From the NCBI GenBank assembly GCA_038373865.1, contig JAXGGA010003078.1, positions 45,104 through 109,103 of the forward strand: a DNA stretch of 64,000 nucleotides, read 5' to 3'. Source of the stretch: Uloborus plumipes (Eukaryota > Arthropoda > Arachnida > Araneae > Uloboridae). Position 1 is the stretch's first letter; every line of letters starts with the position of its first letter. Shown piece after piece: positions 44,089 to 55,901 of the stretch. The notes under the pieces were generated by a model. The model was given only the letters and a program-made list of their open reading frames with translations, did not search any database and was not told the DNA's origin. The position numbers and the translations under genes were made by a program.

Positions 44089-46680
44089 CCGTAAAATGGG
44101 GTGAATCGGTACACTTTTCAGCTTTGATTGTAAAAAAAGTAGTTTAAAGATTTTTCTTCAATTTGATTTTTTGGGTAAAAATTTCGGTCTTACTTTGCTT
44201 TTAATATTCTAAGCAAAGACAAAACATTTTGAACAGTTATTATTCATATGTATAGGAATTTAGGGGTGTTCGAATCACCCCGCTGATAGGAGTCAATTGG
44301 AACACGTGTTAATTTTTTTATTATTTTCAATTTAACCTGTAATATTTCGCACAAACATAAGTAATATTGATGGGGGAAAATAAGAACAGATAGTTACTGT
44401 CAAATAAAAATTAATTTTCTACACGTTTACAAGTATAGGGGAGAGTGGTAATGAATGGGCCACTTTTTGGTTTTGAATTTTTGTAATTTTTTCTAACACT
44501 TTGTTTTAACTCTAAATTGGTGTTTTAGTTACTTTACTTATCTGGCTATCTGAAAAAGTCATAAAAATTGGATTAGGATTTGTCTATAATGAATTATAAT
44601 AGAAAATAAAAATTTTGAAATTTGGCCCATTCAACCCCACCTATGGGGTTGAATGGGCCATCGAAGGTAATGAATGGGCCACTAAATGAATTCAATGAAA
44701 ACATGTGGATTTAATCTTTTATTTGCTGAATGTGACAAAATAAATGTGGCACTTGACATGATGATACAAAATCATACTGATTTAAAACTATATAAACATC
44801 AAAACTGATGCAATTAAAATAAAAATGATGCATACCAATTGTAGCAGAAAAATGACTAAATAATGAGATTGTAAGAAATAAATAACATCAAATATATATA
44901 TAAAAAAATAAAAGATAATACGCACTATGATTTAACAAAATTTATATATTTCAAAAATAATATTAAAAATCACTTTCAAAAACTTCATCTTCATTTTCAA
45001 ACTTGTCAAAATTCAAAATTTTTTTTTAAATTTACTAGACATCGGGAATAAGAAATATCTAACTTAAGTTACCAAGAAAGAAAATGAAATTGTACTGTGA
45101 GGAATATAATATGAAGGAGAGAGGGGGGCTTTTTCAAGCCACGCACTGCGACCAGAGGTCTATTGTACTATAAGAATATAATATAGATCTGCAAATTATA
45201 TTTAGAAGTTACTACAAACCTATTTTGACGACAGTAATCTTAAGCTATCTATGACAGTCAGTTGTGTTTCATATTAATGCGAAAATCCAAAGAAAAGGAA
45301 GAAAAACAATATTTAGGTGGCCCATTCATTACCATGACATAGTGGCCCATTCAGCCCCACCTATACTTTTGGAATACATTTAGGTTTTTTGAGTATATTG
45401 AATTTAGATAACATCAAAATACAGCTTAAGATTAGTTTATAGATATGGAAAGACTAGCTTATACATATGTATGCAGTGAAATACTTGGTACATTTTAGCT
45501 AGGAAATGTTTTACTAAAAAGGGAAAAACTTACTTTTCAGTAAGATTCTTGACCATGCCACTCTAGTTTGAAAATGGCTCAGCGCAAAGGAATGAAAATT
45601 GGATGAGTTTAGTAGAACAAATAGCTACATGTATTGGTGGCATCAAAAAAAAATTCATGCAAATACTTTTTCATATTTTGTTAGTGGCCCATTCATCACC
45701 ATGGCCCATTCATTACCACTCTCCCCTACGTTTATGATTTGTCAAAATTCAAAATAATTTTGAACTTATGGAGAATTAAAATGAATTTTAAGAAATGCTT
45801 TTGAATTGAAATACAAAGATTTAACATAAATTGAAGTCACTCATGTCGTCCTCAAATATGCAGATGCACTTATCCTTAAAACGCAGTTGTGGCCCTGCTT
45901 CAGCTGTTTCATAACATCTTATGGGATGAACGTTGCCTTTTCTTTAGTTTCTTGAAAACTCTGGGTTTTGGGGATTGCCCTGTAAAATTTTCTCACTTAT
46001 TTATCACTGTCTGCATGCTGGACTTTTGACACAAAGTCTGTATGACTTTCCCCATGTATTTTCATCAAAAAAAAGTCTCCTGGAGCAAAAATCTTTTTAA
46101 ATCTGCAACTTCCTGTTATTTCTAAGATCTAGTTGCTCACAAGAAGGGATAAACCGTAATAAATCCTTGTCCTTGTCTTGACAAGACGAATTGGAGTTAG
46201 AATTTTGATTTTTCAAATAGTTTCCTTTAAATAAGTTTGAACTGGAACAGAAGAACAAAGTGTTCCGATTCACCCCGCAAATGTTTTTCCTATGGCATTT
46301 TTCAGAATTCTTCATTTTTATGACACAATTTTTAAAAAATGTAAATTCTAATGTGGTCTTCTGTTGTTCAGAAACATGCATAATTGAAACATACCACTCT
46401 TAGGTTTAAAATATAAGAAGGTTTGTACTTGCATATGAAGTTTTGCAGTCTATGAGAACGTGATGTTTTTTAGCATTCCACGTGCAGCCCTCCTTAGAAG
46501 CCAGTAGCGTTGCCAGATTGACAAAAGTAATTTTTTTCTACTTCCTATAATCTTAGCTTTGCAAAAAAAAAAAAAAATCTGGCGAGAAATACCCAATAGT
46601 ATATTTATAAAAAATTTCTTTTCCGGTCGGGAAGTTTTGTTCCGATTGACCCCGCTGTTCCTATAAACCCCATTTTATGG
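44089..46680. mobile_element. TA-target DNA element H, with element G nested
   Basis: The left end is CCGTAAAATGGGGTGAATCG and the right end AACCCCATTTTATGG, with TA on both sides (44087-44088, 46681-46682). The phrase GTTCCGATTCACCCCGC or its variants recurs at the left tip (inverted), near 44270, at 46262 and at 46640. No transposase frame was found. The architecture is the same as element E. Confidence 0.75.
44438..45726. mobile_element. TA-target DNA element G with recurring AATGAATGGGCCA motif
   Basis: 1289 bp. It starts GGGGAGAGTGGTAATGAATG with an identical 25-bp inverted repeat at the right end and TA at both sides (44436-44437, 45727-45728). The phrase AATGAATGGGCCA or its reverse complement occurs about seven times: at both tips, at 44630-44695 where two lie inverted, and near 45322-45358 and 45686-45715. 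No coding region was seen. The first eight tip bases equal those of element E. Confidence 0.85.
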
Positions 46681-46822
46681 TATTTATATTTTTATTTCTG
46701 ATGTCAGGAAAATGCTGAACTTTGGCTGGTTATTAAGTGACTGACTGAGACTCATTTAAACTTCATTTTTATGAGAGATGAAAAAATATGTATAATAAAG
46801 AGAAAAGGATTTTGTTATCCAG

Positions 46823-47487
46823 ATAAATAAAACAAAGAATGTGTGTGTGTGTGTGTGTGTGTGTGCCTTATACAAATCCAAACAGTTTATGTCGGATCTG
46901 GACGAAATTTGGCAGTGAGGTACTTGGACATCCGGGAAGGATCATAGGGTGGTTTTTGAACGGAAAAAAGTACCGATCCGTTCGAATTCGAATAAAAGAC
47001 TTCAAAATGGCTCTATTTAGCGAAATACTTATTGGATCTTCTCGATCTTGGTCTCATTCGAAAGAACGCAAAAAATACCTTATAGGTAAGCTTCTTTCCA
47101 AAAATTTCGAAAACTCCTAAGCGTTAACTTCACCCAGAAAAAAAGATATGGGTATTTTTAAATATCAATTTTAAATTGGATTTATAAAAATCGTCCGCAC
47201 GAGCGTGAAAGAAATTAAATAGGGTGAAATAAATTATGAATGAGAAAAAGGTTTCATTTTTTTCTTGAACATAAACAAATAAAATTAATGCTTTTGCTTT
47301 AGGCTTTTCCTGTAACGGACGGATTTAAAACTTTTTTGGCGATTGATTAATTTTTCGTAGTGCTTTCTAGCAAACTATTGACTTTGATTTAATCGGGACT
47401 TTTAGACACACGCGTCACTTCACATGACATTTTTCCTCAAGACAGATCCCGTGCAGAGCCGGGCCAAGTAGCAAGTAGAAAATTAAA
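46823..47487 (-). repeat. Dispersed repeat B, copy 2
   Basis: The reverse-complement counterpart of 38148-38812: (GT)n at 46839-46865, GTCGGATCTGGACGAAATTT, ATCTTCTCGATCTTGGTCTC, and the head read on the minus strand as CTTGGCCCGGCTCTGCACGG. The two copies form an inverted pair 8 kb apart in the same intron. Confidence 0.8.
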
Positions 47488-48319
47488 AAAATCTACGTTT
47501 TGTTCGTAAGAGTTAGTTTGTATGTCAAATAAACCGTCTCATCGGTCTACTCTACCTGTTTAGAAATTCGACCTTGGACGTCGAAGTCTCAACAAATCCC
47601 TCACAATAAAAAGTTAATCCGGTCCATACTAAAATTGGGCTGAATGTATTGGAAAATGATATCGGGTCGGATTCCAATCATTTAGTAAAAAATTCTGCAC
47701 TGCAGATAGTAGCATGTTGGCTAAAACATGTCACCTCCCCCCTCACAAATTTGAATTAGCGCCCGTAAAAAAATTAGTGTTAAAATTATACATCTTACAA
47801 GGAGCATGTGAATACTCGAAAAAACTGTTTTGTAAATCACATGTATGTTGTCCCTGAAATGGCGAGAGGACGGATGTAGAGACTACACTTACAGCAAAGT
47901 CTAAATATAAGAATCCCAAAACTATTGCTACTCTATCATAAATGTTTTGGCTTTTCTTAATATTTAAATCTATTTTGTATTTTCCTACATGATAGGCATC
48001 AGATCAGACAACTTAATTTAAATAGCACAGTCAGAAAAAGCGAAATCAATAACTACACTATCTTTTAGACTATTCAGATTCTTGAGGATGTCATGGTAAA
48101 ATATATTGAAAACATGTGATAGTAGTAGATTATTTTTATCCACTTTGTTTTGCAGCTGATATTGCACGTTCACCGAGCCATCAATGACTTTTGTAATCAA
48201 TGACTTTTGACCCGTCGTAGTGTGTGTGAATGAATTCATGATCGCTGTTACTAGATATTTTGTCACCATCTCGGGTGGACTGAATCGGGCATTATGCTCA
48301 CTGCTCTTTCTTTTTGCAG

Positions 48320-48612
48320 GAAGCAGAGAAGCTGCATTCGCACATGCCATCTCTGCTGCAGGCGTCGTGCACACAGTATCTCGGGGTTGCCGCGACGGCC
48401 AGCTGGCCAACTGCGGCTGCAGCCAGACTGCCAGGCCGCGGACCTTGAGGAGGGACTGGATCTGGGGCGGATGCGGCGACAACGTCGAGTACGGGTACCG
48501 CTTCACCGAGGGGTTCGTCGACGTGCGAGAGCGCGAACTCAACCACCCCCGTGGCACCCGGGCCCAAGCCAGGAAGCTCATGAACCTGCACAATAACGAG
48601 GCTGGACGAAGG
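48320..48612 (+). CDS. Wnt5: Wnt5 internal coding exon (central core)
   Basis: It continues directly from the exon at 12401-12657: the split glycine codon G|GA gives I-G-S-R-E-A-A-F. The roughly 97 residues carry the Wnt hallmarks [56 protein letters not shown] and [11 protein letters not shown]. The exon ends phase 0 after AGG at a GTGCGT donor. That junction after NNEAGRR fits the exon structure of vertebrate Wnt5 as I remember it. [16 protein letters not shown] favours Wnt5 over other subfamilies. The lipid-modified serine region (CHGVSGSC) lies in the next exon, which I did not find before 64000. GC content is far above the flanks, and other open frames across it are shadows. Confidence 0.95.
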
Positions 48613-48710
48613 GTGCGTATGATTTTGTTGACTTATGAACTTTTTCTAGACCTTGATTTATCTTGACACTGTCTTTTCTAAACCACTCTTAAGCCCCTCC
48701 TCCCGATAGC

Positions 48711-48776
48711 AGGGCCCAAACCAGGAAAAACATGAACCTGTACAATAATAACATTGCTGGATGAAGGGTTTGTATT
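48711..48776 (+). pseudogene. Decayed duplicate of Wnt5 exon 3' end, copy 1
   Basis: GGGCCCAAACCAGGAAAAAC followed by ATGAACCTGTACAATAATAA and GGATGAAGGGTTTGTA matches the last 50 bases or so of the exon at 48320-48612 and its donor. In the equivalent frame it reads RAQTRKNMNLYNNNIAG and then a stop, so it is not usable as an exon end. Confidence 0.75.
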
Positions 48777-49083
48777 ACACCGTTCACGGAAAGGATAGAC
48801 TAGCTGTTAGGAAGGAATTGCGACATTTGGCCTCGACAATCACGTACTTTGCTTGAACAAAAATAAATTAGTGCCAGTCCGACAGCGAAAGCAAATTCTA
48901 TTCATTAACTTTTTTCACATTACAAAGAAAATCCCTCAAAGTAGCACAGTAACGAACCTTCTGACAACCTGTTTGTTTATTTTAGGTCTATATTTTCTGT
49001 GAACAGAGTATAATTAGTAGCTTTATCTTGAATCTAATTTATCTCACACTGTCTCCACTAAACATGGTATTCGAATCAAAATT

Positions 49084-49133
49084 AGGAAGTTCAGGAACGA
49101 TCATAATATCAAGGTCGAGAGAAGGGTTTTGTA
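49084..49133 (+). pseudogene. Decayed duplicate of Wnt5 exon 3' end, copy 2
   Basis: AGGAAGTTCAGGAACGATCA through AGAAGGGTTTTGTA aligns loosely with the exon end. It is followed, as after the real exon, by an AACTGTCTCTGTTAAACCAC block (compare 48665-48683 and 49050-49066). This suggests an older tandem duplication of exon end plus adjoining intron. Confidence 0.5.
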
Positions 49134-49341
49134 AAAATTAATGTAAGATTAATTAGAGTCGAGATAAAGTTAACTGTCTCTGTTAAACCACGTGCGGTCT
49201 CCTTTTAGTTTTTAATGTATTTTCTGATAATTAGTATAATCTAACAATGAAGAAAAGGCAACATTGAAATAGATAAGAAGAAAAAAAAAAGTTTTTTGAA
49301 GCAGGCGATATACGTAACGTCAATGAGTTTAATATACTTAA

Positions 49342-51551
49342 TAGGGTGGAGCAAAAAAAAAAAAGCTTTTATTTTCGAATTGTAATAGTGCGGAAAAGTT
49401 GCGATTGGTGAAGACTTACAAAACAAAACAAAAATTTTTGAAATCGGATAATATCTTCCGATCCCGCAACGAGCCTGAAATTTTGAAAAAATGAAAATTT
49501 TCATGTGTTTTTAACGATTTTTTAAAATTTTTGTTTCAATGTGTTATTTTAATACTCTTGGACGGAAAAGTTAAGATTGGTGAATCCTTCTGAAATTTTA
49601 AGAAATATATTGAGATCGAATAATACCTTTTGATCCAGGAACAAGAAAGAAGAAAGATATTTTCAGCTTTTTTGGGGGGGATTAAAAAAAGTTCTAAAAA
49701 CTGTTCTCTCTTTTTTTTTTCTTCTTTTTTACCTGGTATCATAGCGTAAAGAATTTTAAAAAGCACTATATTGCTCTTAAACATTAATTTTTTTCTTGAT
49801 TTTTTAGGTATCTTCTAAACATGCAAAACTACCATTCTTTACAACAATGAAACATTTTCAAATAATAGAAACTGTTACCTAAGCTGACTGACTACGCACA
49901 GAATCCTTTAACATTAATTTAATTAAAAACTAATTTTTGTTCGGTCTTTAAAATTAAACCTAGTTAGATTAGGAGTGTATAGAATGAGGCTGCAAAAGGC
50001 AATTAAAAATTAAGAAACTAACATATAATGAGGTACGTATTAAAATTGTTTATCGTTTACAGATAAAAAATATTGTTCATCTTATGAGTGAGTTATTTTT
50101 TTCAGTGGATCCTTTTGTACTGAAAAAGTTCACAACAAATTTAATTAATAGGCATGGGTAAAAATTTTATGTAAATGTTATCTATTATTTATTTGCTTTT
50201 TAGTTGCTTTAAGTTTGCTTTAAGGTTATGTTGGTTCCTACAGTAACACAGTCCCAAGCAAAGTGGGGCAAGGTGTAACAAAAATTAAGGATTGGAAAGC
50301 ATTTGACAAGGAGAGGGCACTGCGGGGAAAGCCTGCCCCACACACCCCCATTAGATTTATGCAAAAAATATTAAAACATGTTATCATGAAAACTGAACAT
50401 TTGAAACACGATTGAAGAGAAACTTGTGCTTAAAAGGTTACCGTAAAGCATCTAGGTGATGATTTTGGAACACATTTGATGTGAAAGCCATAAATATTAT
50501 GAATTTATTAGTCTAGAAGACAAAACAAATTTTAGATTTGTTGATTTCTAATTTTTCATACATAAAATAATTTTTAAATAAAAAACAAAACCGCCATTGA
50601 ATACGTAATATTTACGTACAACTTCTTACCCATACCTATTAATTAAATCTGTTCAACGTTTTCAGTATAAAAATCCACTGAACAAAACACTCACTCATAA
50701 GATAAACAATATTTTTTTATCTCTAAACGATAAAATATTTCAATACGTACCTCATTATATCGTAGTTTCGAAATTTTTAATTGCCTTTTGCAGTCTCATT
50801 CTATACACTACTTAACCTAACTAGGATTAATTTTAAAGACTGAACAAAAATTAGTTTTTAATTGAATTAATGTTAAAGGAATCTGTGGGTAGTCAGTTAG
50901 GTTAGGTAACAGTTTATAGAAGGCACAGACTTCAAAAGGCGATTAAGAAATTGCATATAATTAGTTAGGTATTAAAATTGTTTATATAGTTTAGTGATTA
51001 AAATTAGCGTTTATTTTGCGCTTGGGTATTTTATTTTGTGGGTTTTTGTACTGGATTGTAGAAATTTTGGAAAATATTTTATAATTTACTATTATTTAAA
51101 AATGTTTCATTGTTGTAAAGAATGGCAATTTTGCATGTTTAGAAGATACCTAAAAAAACAAGAAAAAAAAAAAGGAAAAAATGTTTTTTAAAATTTTTTA
51201 ATCCCCTCCAGAAAAGCTGAATATTTCCAATTTTTTGGTTTTTCTGGCTTGCTCCTGGATCAGAAGGTATTATTTGATCTCAATATATTTTTTAAAATTT
51301 CAGAAGGCTTCACCAATCGTAACTTTTCCGTCCAAGAGCATTAAAATAAAACATTGAAACAAAAATTTTTAAAAATCGCTAAAAACACATGAAAATTTTC
51401 ATTTTTTCAAAATTTCAGGCTCGTTGCGGGATCGGAAGATATTATCCGATTTCAAAAATTTTTGTTTTGTTTTGTAAGTCTTCACCAATCGCAACTTTTC
51501 CGCACTATTACGATTCGAAAATAAAAACTTTGTTTTTTTCGCTCCACCCTA
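49342..51551. mobile_element. hAT-like foldback element, 2.2 kb
   Basis: Tips TAGGGTGGAGC and GCTCCACCCTA, flanked by a perfect 8-bp duplication ATACTTAA (49334-49341 and 51552-51559), the hAT target size. The arms are inverted copies of each other over roughly 800-900 bp (for example TTGCGATTGGTGAAGACTTA at 49401 against TAAGTCTTCACCAATCGCAA at 51475). The right arm carries an extra duplicated block at about 50880-51090, and the centre (about 50170-50620) is unpaired. There is no coding capacity. It transcribes into a very long hairpin if read through. Confidence 0.9.
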
Positions 51552-51559
51552 ATACTTAA

Positions 51560-54500
51560 CCCGAGTTGCCATGGACCAGAGAAAATTCTAATGAAACAAG
51601 TACTCAGTTCGTAATCGCAAAGCTTTAAAACAAATCATCATTGTGTGAGAAATGTTTTGTGATTAACAATAAAGTGGGATGAAACGGAACTCCAAAAATA
51701 ACAAATTAAACAACCAAAGTCACTATATTTCAGATTTTACTCAAGTTTCCAGGTTAAAAAAAAATGAAGAAGTAAGTCAACCGCAATTGCGCAAAAAATC
51801 CTGCTGAGCTTTCCCACATCAAATCCAACCCTCAAGACAATAATACCCCTTAATCCGATACTTTACGATACTAGCCGTGCGATATGCGACAGTTTATCCG
51901 AGAAAAGCCGAATGTTTATGAGATGGCCCTATCACGGTGCACAGGGTACTCCTTGAGAATTTTTTTCGTTCCGACATTCTGTACTTCTCCACACAGTCGG
52001 AAACTCTCTAACTCTGCTCGGAGTGTACCATCCTGGAACGTGATTGGAATGATCTTAGATGATAGTTGCACCACCAACAGGGTGTTTAAAAATTACGAGC
52101 GTGTAAATTAATCTTGCCCAAGACTACGGTGCAACAATTTGTTATACGAAATTCAGAATAAATAAACAAAAAGGAAGCTTTTTCTTTTTCAACAGAGAGG
52201 GGTTTTTTTATATTAACTTCATAGGGTTGGAAGATAATAAACTCTTGTGCTGAAATTCCTACACAAGCCTTTATTGAAAAGGAGAGACGGCTGTTTAAAG
52301 GCTCCACCTTAAGCTTGTCAGTTTTTTCCCTTCGGTTTTAATTTAATTGCTGCTACCATAATTTAGGGGTTATAATTACTTCATTAAAATTTTGATAGCC
52401 TTTTCTTGTAGCAAAAGATAACCTTGTTTTATTGAGCAACAGAATGTAAATAGGTTAACAGGTCATGTAGCGAAACCCCGGTCTTGTGATGCATAATAGA
52501 ATTCTTCTAGGGAAAACGATAAAAAGCTTATAGCATTGCTTCGAGCTTCTACTTTCATACTAGTCCGTGGAGTTAGTGCAAAAATATTTCACTTCCACCA
52601 GTGGGAAATCTTATGTAGGGCTTATGTTCATATAAAAAAGCAAAAAACCACCAGGAGGCAATTGATCTGAGTCCAAGGTCCCCCTGTGATGACGTCACCA
52701 AAATGGTCGAGTTGCGAAGGTAAATGCGTTCGTTTTCTGCTTGTAACTTCATTATAGATTTCCAGTGTTCGAAAAAGCATCGTTTTGAAGTTCAAAGCTC
52801 CTTTTATTCTCATTCTCAAATTCTCATTGTCTTCATTGTACAGCACACTTTTGGGTGATTTTTTTGCCTTGATCCTTCTTTTTTCTTGCCTGTTTGAGTA
52901 TATCAACAAATTCTACCATTCCGATGCTCAGTGTTGCTATATTGAACTCAACTCGAACAGAAAATCAGAAAACATTTCACTTTATTTTTTGCTCTCTTCA
53001 TAAGCTAAAAGTTGTTAAGATTATTATTTCAGGTGCCAGACAATTTAAATACATTTTTCAATGATCATATATCTAAACATATCTCGTTTCTCTTTTTGTG
53101 AGAGGGAGAACATGGATTAATTAAATGTACACATGAGTTATTAAATTCTGAATAGAAAGAATATAAGGTAGGAAGGATTTATGTAAAAACATCCATACTC
53201 TGATCTTCATTGCGTTGCTCAGAATATTTCCACACTCAAGATCATTGGCGGATCCCACATTTAGGGGCTTGTCTCAAAACAGTTTTGAGGGCCACTTTGT
53301 CTAACTAAGTATTTAACCATGTAAAATTTTGGATAACTTTTGAGGCTCATATATGGGGGGGGGGGGGGTACCCTCGAAATTGCGACATGGTAAATCCGTC
53401 ACGGCTTAGACTCTAGAGGATTTAATGAATTTCTTAAGAGCGATCCAAAAGAAGCAAATATTACGGTTCAAGAAAGCAGACTTGATGATTAGCTTTTACA
53501 GTGCTTTTGTCAATTTAATAATCTTGCTTTTTGCTACATTACTGAATAAAAAAGAAAAAAATAATATTACGCTGGTTGTTATTTATGGCGTCATCTGTCT
53601 TCGGCTGACAATTTCTCCTTTACAAGCATTTGTAGAATAACCCCGCGTCATTAAAGGATTATCAACGCTTTATCATGATAATCCACGCGTCTGAAAGACT
53701 TGACGTCTACATCGACGCCATTGTGCAACGGTGGAAATGTAAGAAAGCTATAGGCTGGATGAAGAGGGAGCGTTGAAAGTTCTCTCTCTCCCTCTTTTTT
53801 TAAGAAATAAAGAACCTTTCGGGGATAATGCTATACAGAGAGTTATGATTTTTTTCGCTAGGAGTAAATGGCACGCTTGGGTTGTTCCTGAATAGGGAAA
53901 AGGGAAGGGTCATCAGGTAAACAGAACACTTGATCGGGAGGTTTTGAACTAGGTTTTCCTTTGTATATTTCTCGAGTTTCGCTGCTCCACATCATTCAGT
54001 TCTCCACGGAAAAATATTCAAGCCGGGGAAGTACGTTGGTTGAATTTCTTCAGTTGAAGAATGGTTGAGGTGTTAGGCATCAAAACTATGCCGAACTTTC
54101 AAATTATCTTTGATCTACACTAAAAAAATCCCATAAATTAAGGGCTGAACTGGCAGATGATATGTTGCACAGAGTGCAACAGCAGAGAAGCATTTCTTCT
54201 AATTTACTTCAATTCGCAATCTGGGAATTATGCTGGACGAGAATGTGACGTTATCAAATTTTCCTTTCGGTTTATTTCCAGCGTCACTCTTGCTCTCTGA
54301 TTAGTTCTCAAACTCCTAAATTAAGTTATAACAGGCTAGATCGGAACCTTATTTCAGAGCCTACCGAGATGAAGAATATCATTTAATGAATGCTGCTTGT
54401 AATTTCATTTCTAACGCTTGCAGAACACCAGGGCCGTTGAGCGCAACCGGAGGAAGTCCTCGGGTTCATTCTCAAGGATATATCCTTGAAGATAGATCTA

Positions 54501-55583
54501 TCATATCCCATCGGATCTATCATATCCCATCGATCCTACTCCCTGAGAAAGATAGGATAGATCATCGAGGATCTATCCTATTCTCTGAGAAAAGAGAGGT
54601 TTTGGGGAGCTTTAACTGAGGGAACTCGCATGTCAGTTTCTTACTCTGTGACCCGGTTAATCTCGAGGCGACCCTACAGAGTATACAAGCGATAATCATT
54701 ATTAGGTAACTGCATGATGGCTCAACTAATATGTCGCAACAGCAAGTGAACTATTTTTTTATAAGAATTCTAAGAACATAATAATTATCCAACATTTATA
54801 CACACCGAAACAATGTCAGCAACTGGAGAACAGTTGGACGACTTGTCACAATAGCTACTTAGCTGTAAGGATCCTGCTCCACATTGACGTAAAGTAGAAA
54901 AATAAAGCAGAAACGTAAAATGGATTACATAGCGCTCCTATGGAAAGTACCCGGATTTTCGGTTTCTGCCTTCGGTTTCGGTCGCGTTTTACGCTGATGA
55001 GGATCAGGACCCCCATGTTTTCTAAAAATTACTCTAGCATTTACACGAAGAAAAACAGTATCAGACAGCTAGATAATAGTCTAACAACGACCACTCAAAT
55101 TGCTCGTTTCTCAAAACTAGAATTTCGGCTTTCGCACATAGAGTGTTCGTGCTAAATTTTGCACATCAAATCCTCGCCTCAATTGAGTGGTTCACCTCAT
55201 TTCTAAATTATAGTACGGGTTTGCCGCTTATTATTATTTTAAAACAATGATATTAAACCACAGGCCGTAGGCAGTATAGGGCCCATGAAGCTGATCTACG
55301 AGGCTCGTTGTCATGCTCTATGTAACAAGTTGAAAACATTTTTACTTAACTTTCCAAAACAACCAACTTCATTCGGTATTATGCAAATATAGAGTCACAT
55401 AGTAAGAAACTAGCTTCTGAAAAGCAGATGTAAATTTCTCATAAAAAAATTAAAATGGATAGTGTTAAGACCATGACAACAATTTCTTATTTGTTATGTT
55501 CTTTCCTTCTCCGAGTTTTTCCATGTTATGCAGAAAAAATTTATACATATTTTAATTTTTAAGTAATTATTTTCCGTGAAATT
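51560..55583. other. Stretch without recognisable gene
   Basis: AT-rich intron sequence. A poly-G run lies at 53357. At 54475-54600 short internal repeats occur (ATCTATCATATCCCATCG twice, GATAGGATAGATCATCGAGG). A possible acceptor at 54411-54422 (CTTGCAG) opens a 21-codon frame of no known similarity. Nothing else was recognised. Confidence 0.45.
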
Positions 55584-55596
55584 CATCTTTGTAGCA

Positions 55597-55888
55597 TTTC
55601 ATTTCACACTCCAGGGTCCAACGTACCTACCACGGCTTCGTGGTTTAACCGGAATAGGGCCCTGAAGAGCGCTCTGTTCTTAATTTTGAACCATAACCTA
55701 GGGTCGAGCAAACCCTAGGCCCAGCACCCCCATAGGTATCGTTTCACTTGGGGGACTTTGTGACCACGACATTTTTAACGCCTCCCGGCCACCATTAATC
55801 AAGACGGTGAATCTTTGATCGGCTGGGATCGAACCCGGGTCCCTCCGGACACGAGTCCGATGCCTTACCGATCGGGCCACCACGGCCC
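55597..55888 (-). mobile_element. tRNA-derived SINE, copy 3
   Basis: The clearest copy of the family at 84-359. On the minus strand the head is CCGTGGTGGCCCGATCGGTA, the anticodon-loop-like part CTCGTGT, and the B box GGGTTCGATCCC. It ends in a TGAAATGAAA tail. It is flanked by a perfect 13-bp duplication CATCTTTGTAGCA (55584-55596 and 55889-55901), the mark of LINE-driven retroposition. Confidence 0.95.
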
Positions 55889-55901
55889 CATCTTTGTAGC
55901 A

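Larger units (their letters stand above)
12658..48319 (+). other. Wnt5: Wnt5 intron (about 35.7 kb)
   Basis: Begins GTAAGT and ends TTTTTGCAG. Phase 1 at both ends gives a continuous reading across the junction (I-G-S-R-E-A-A-F). Most of its length is assignable to transposable elements, many of them nested; these are listed separately. No host exon was recognised inside it. Confidence 0.9.

Noticed and set aside
48018..48596. Minus-strand and second plus-strand frames over the second Wnt5 exon
   Set aside because: They lack any family resemblance and overlap the well-supported Wnt frame.
54415..54480. Possible mini-exon after CTTGCAG reading NTRAVERNRRKSSG
   Set aside because: Only 21 codons to a stop, no Wnt similarity, followed by local simple repeats.
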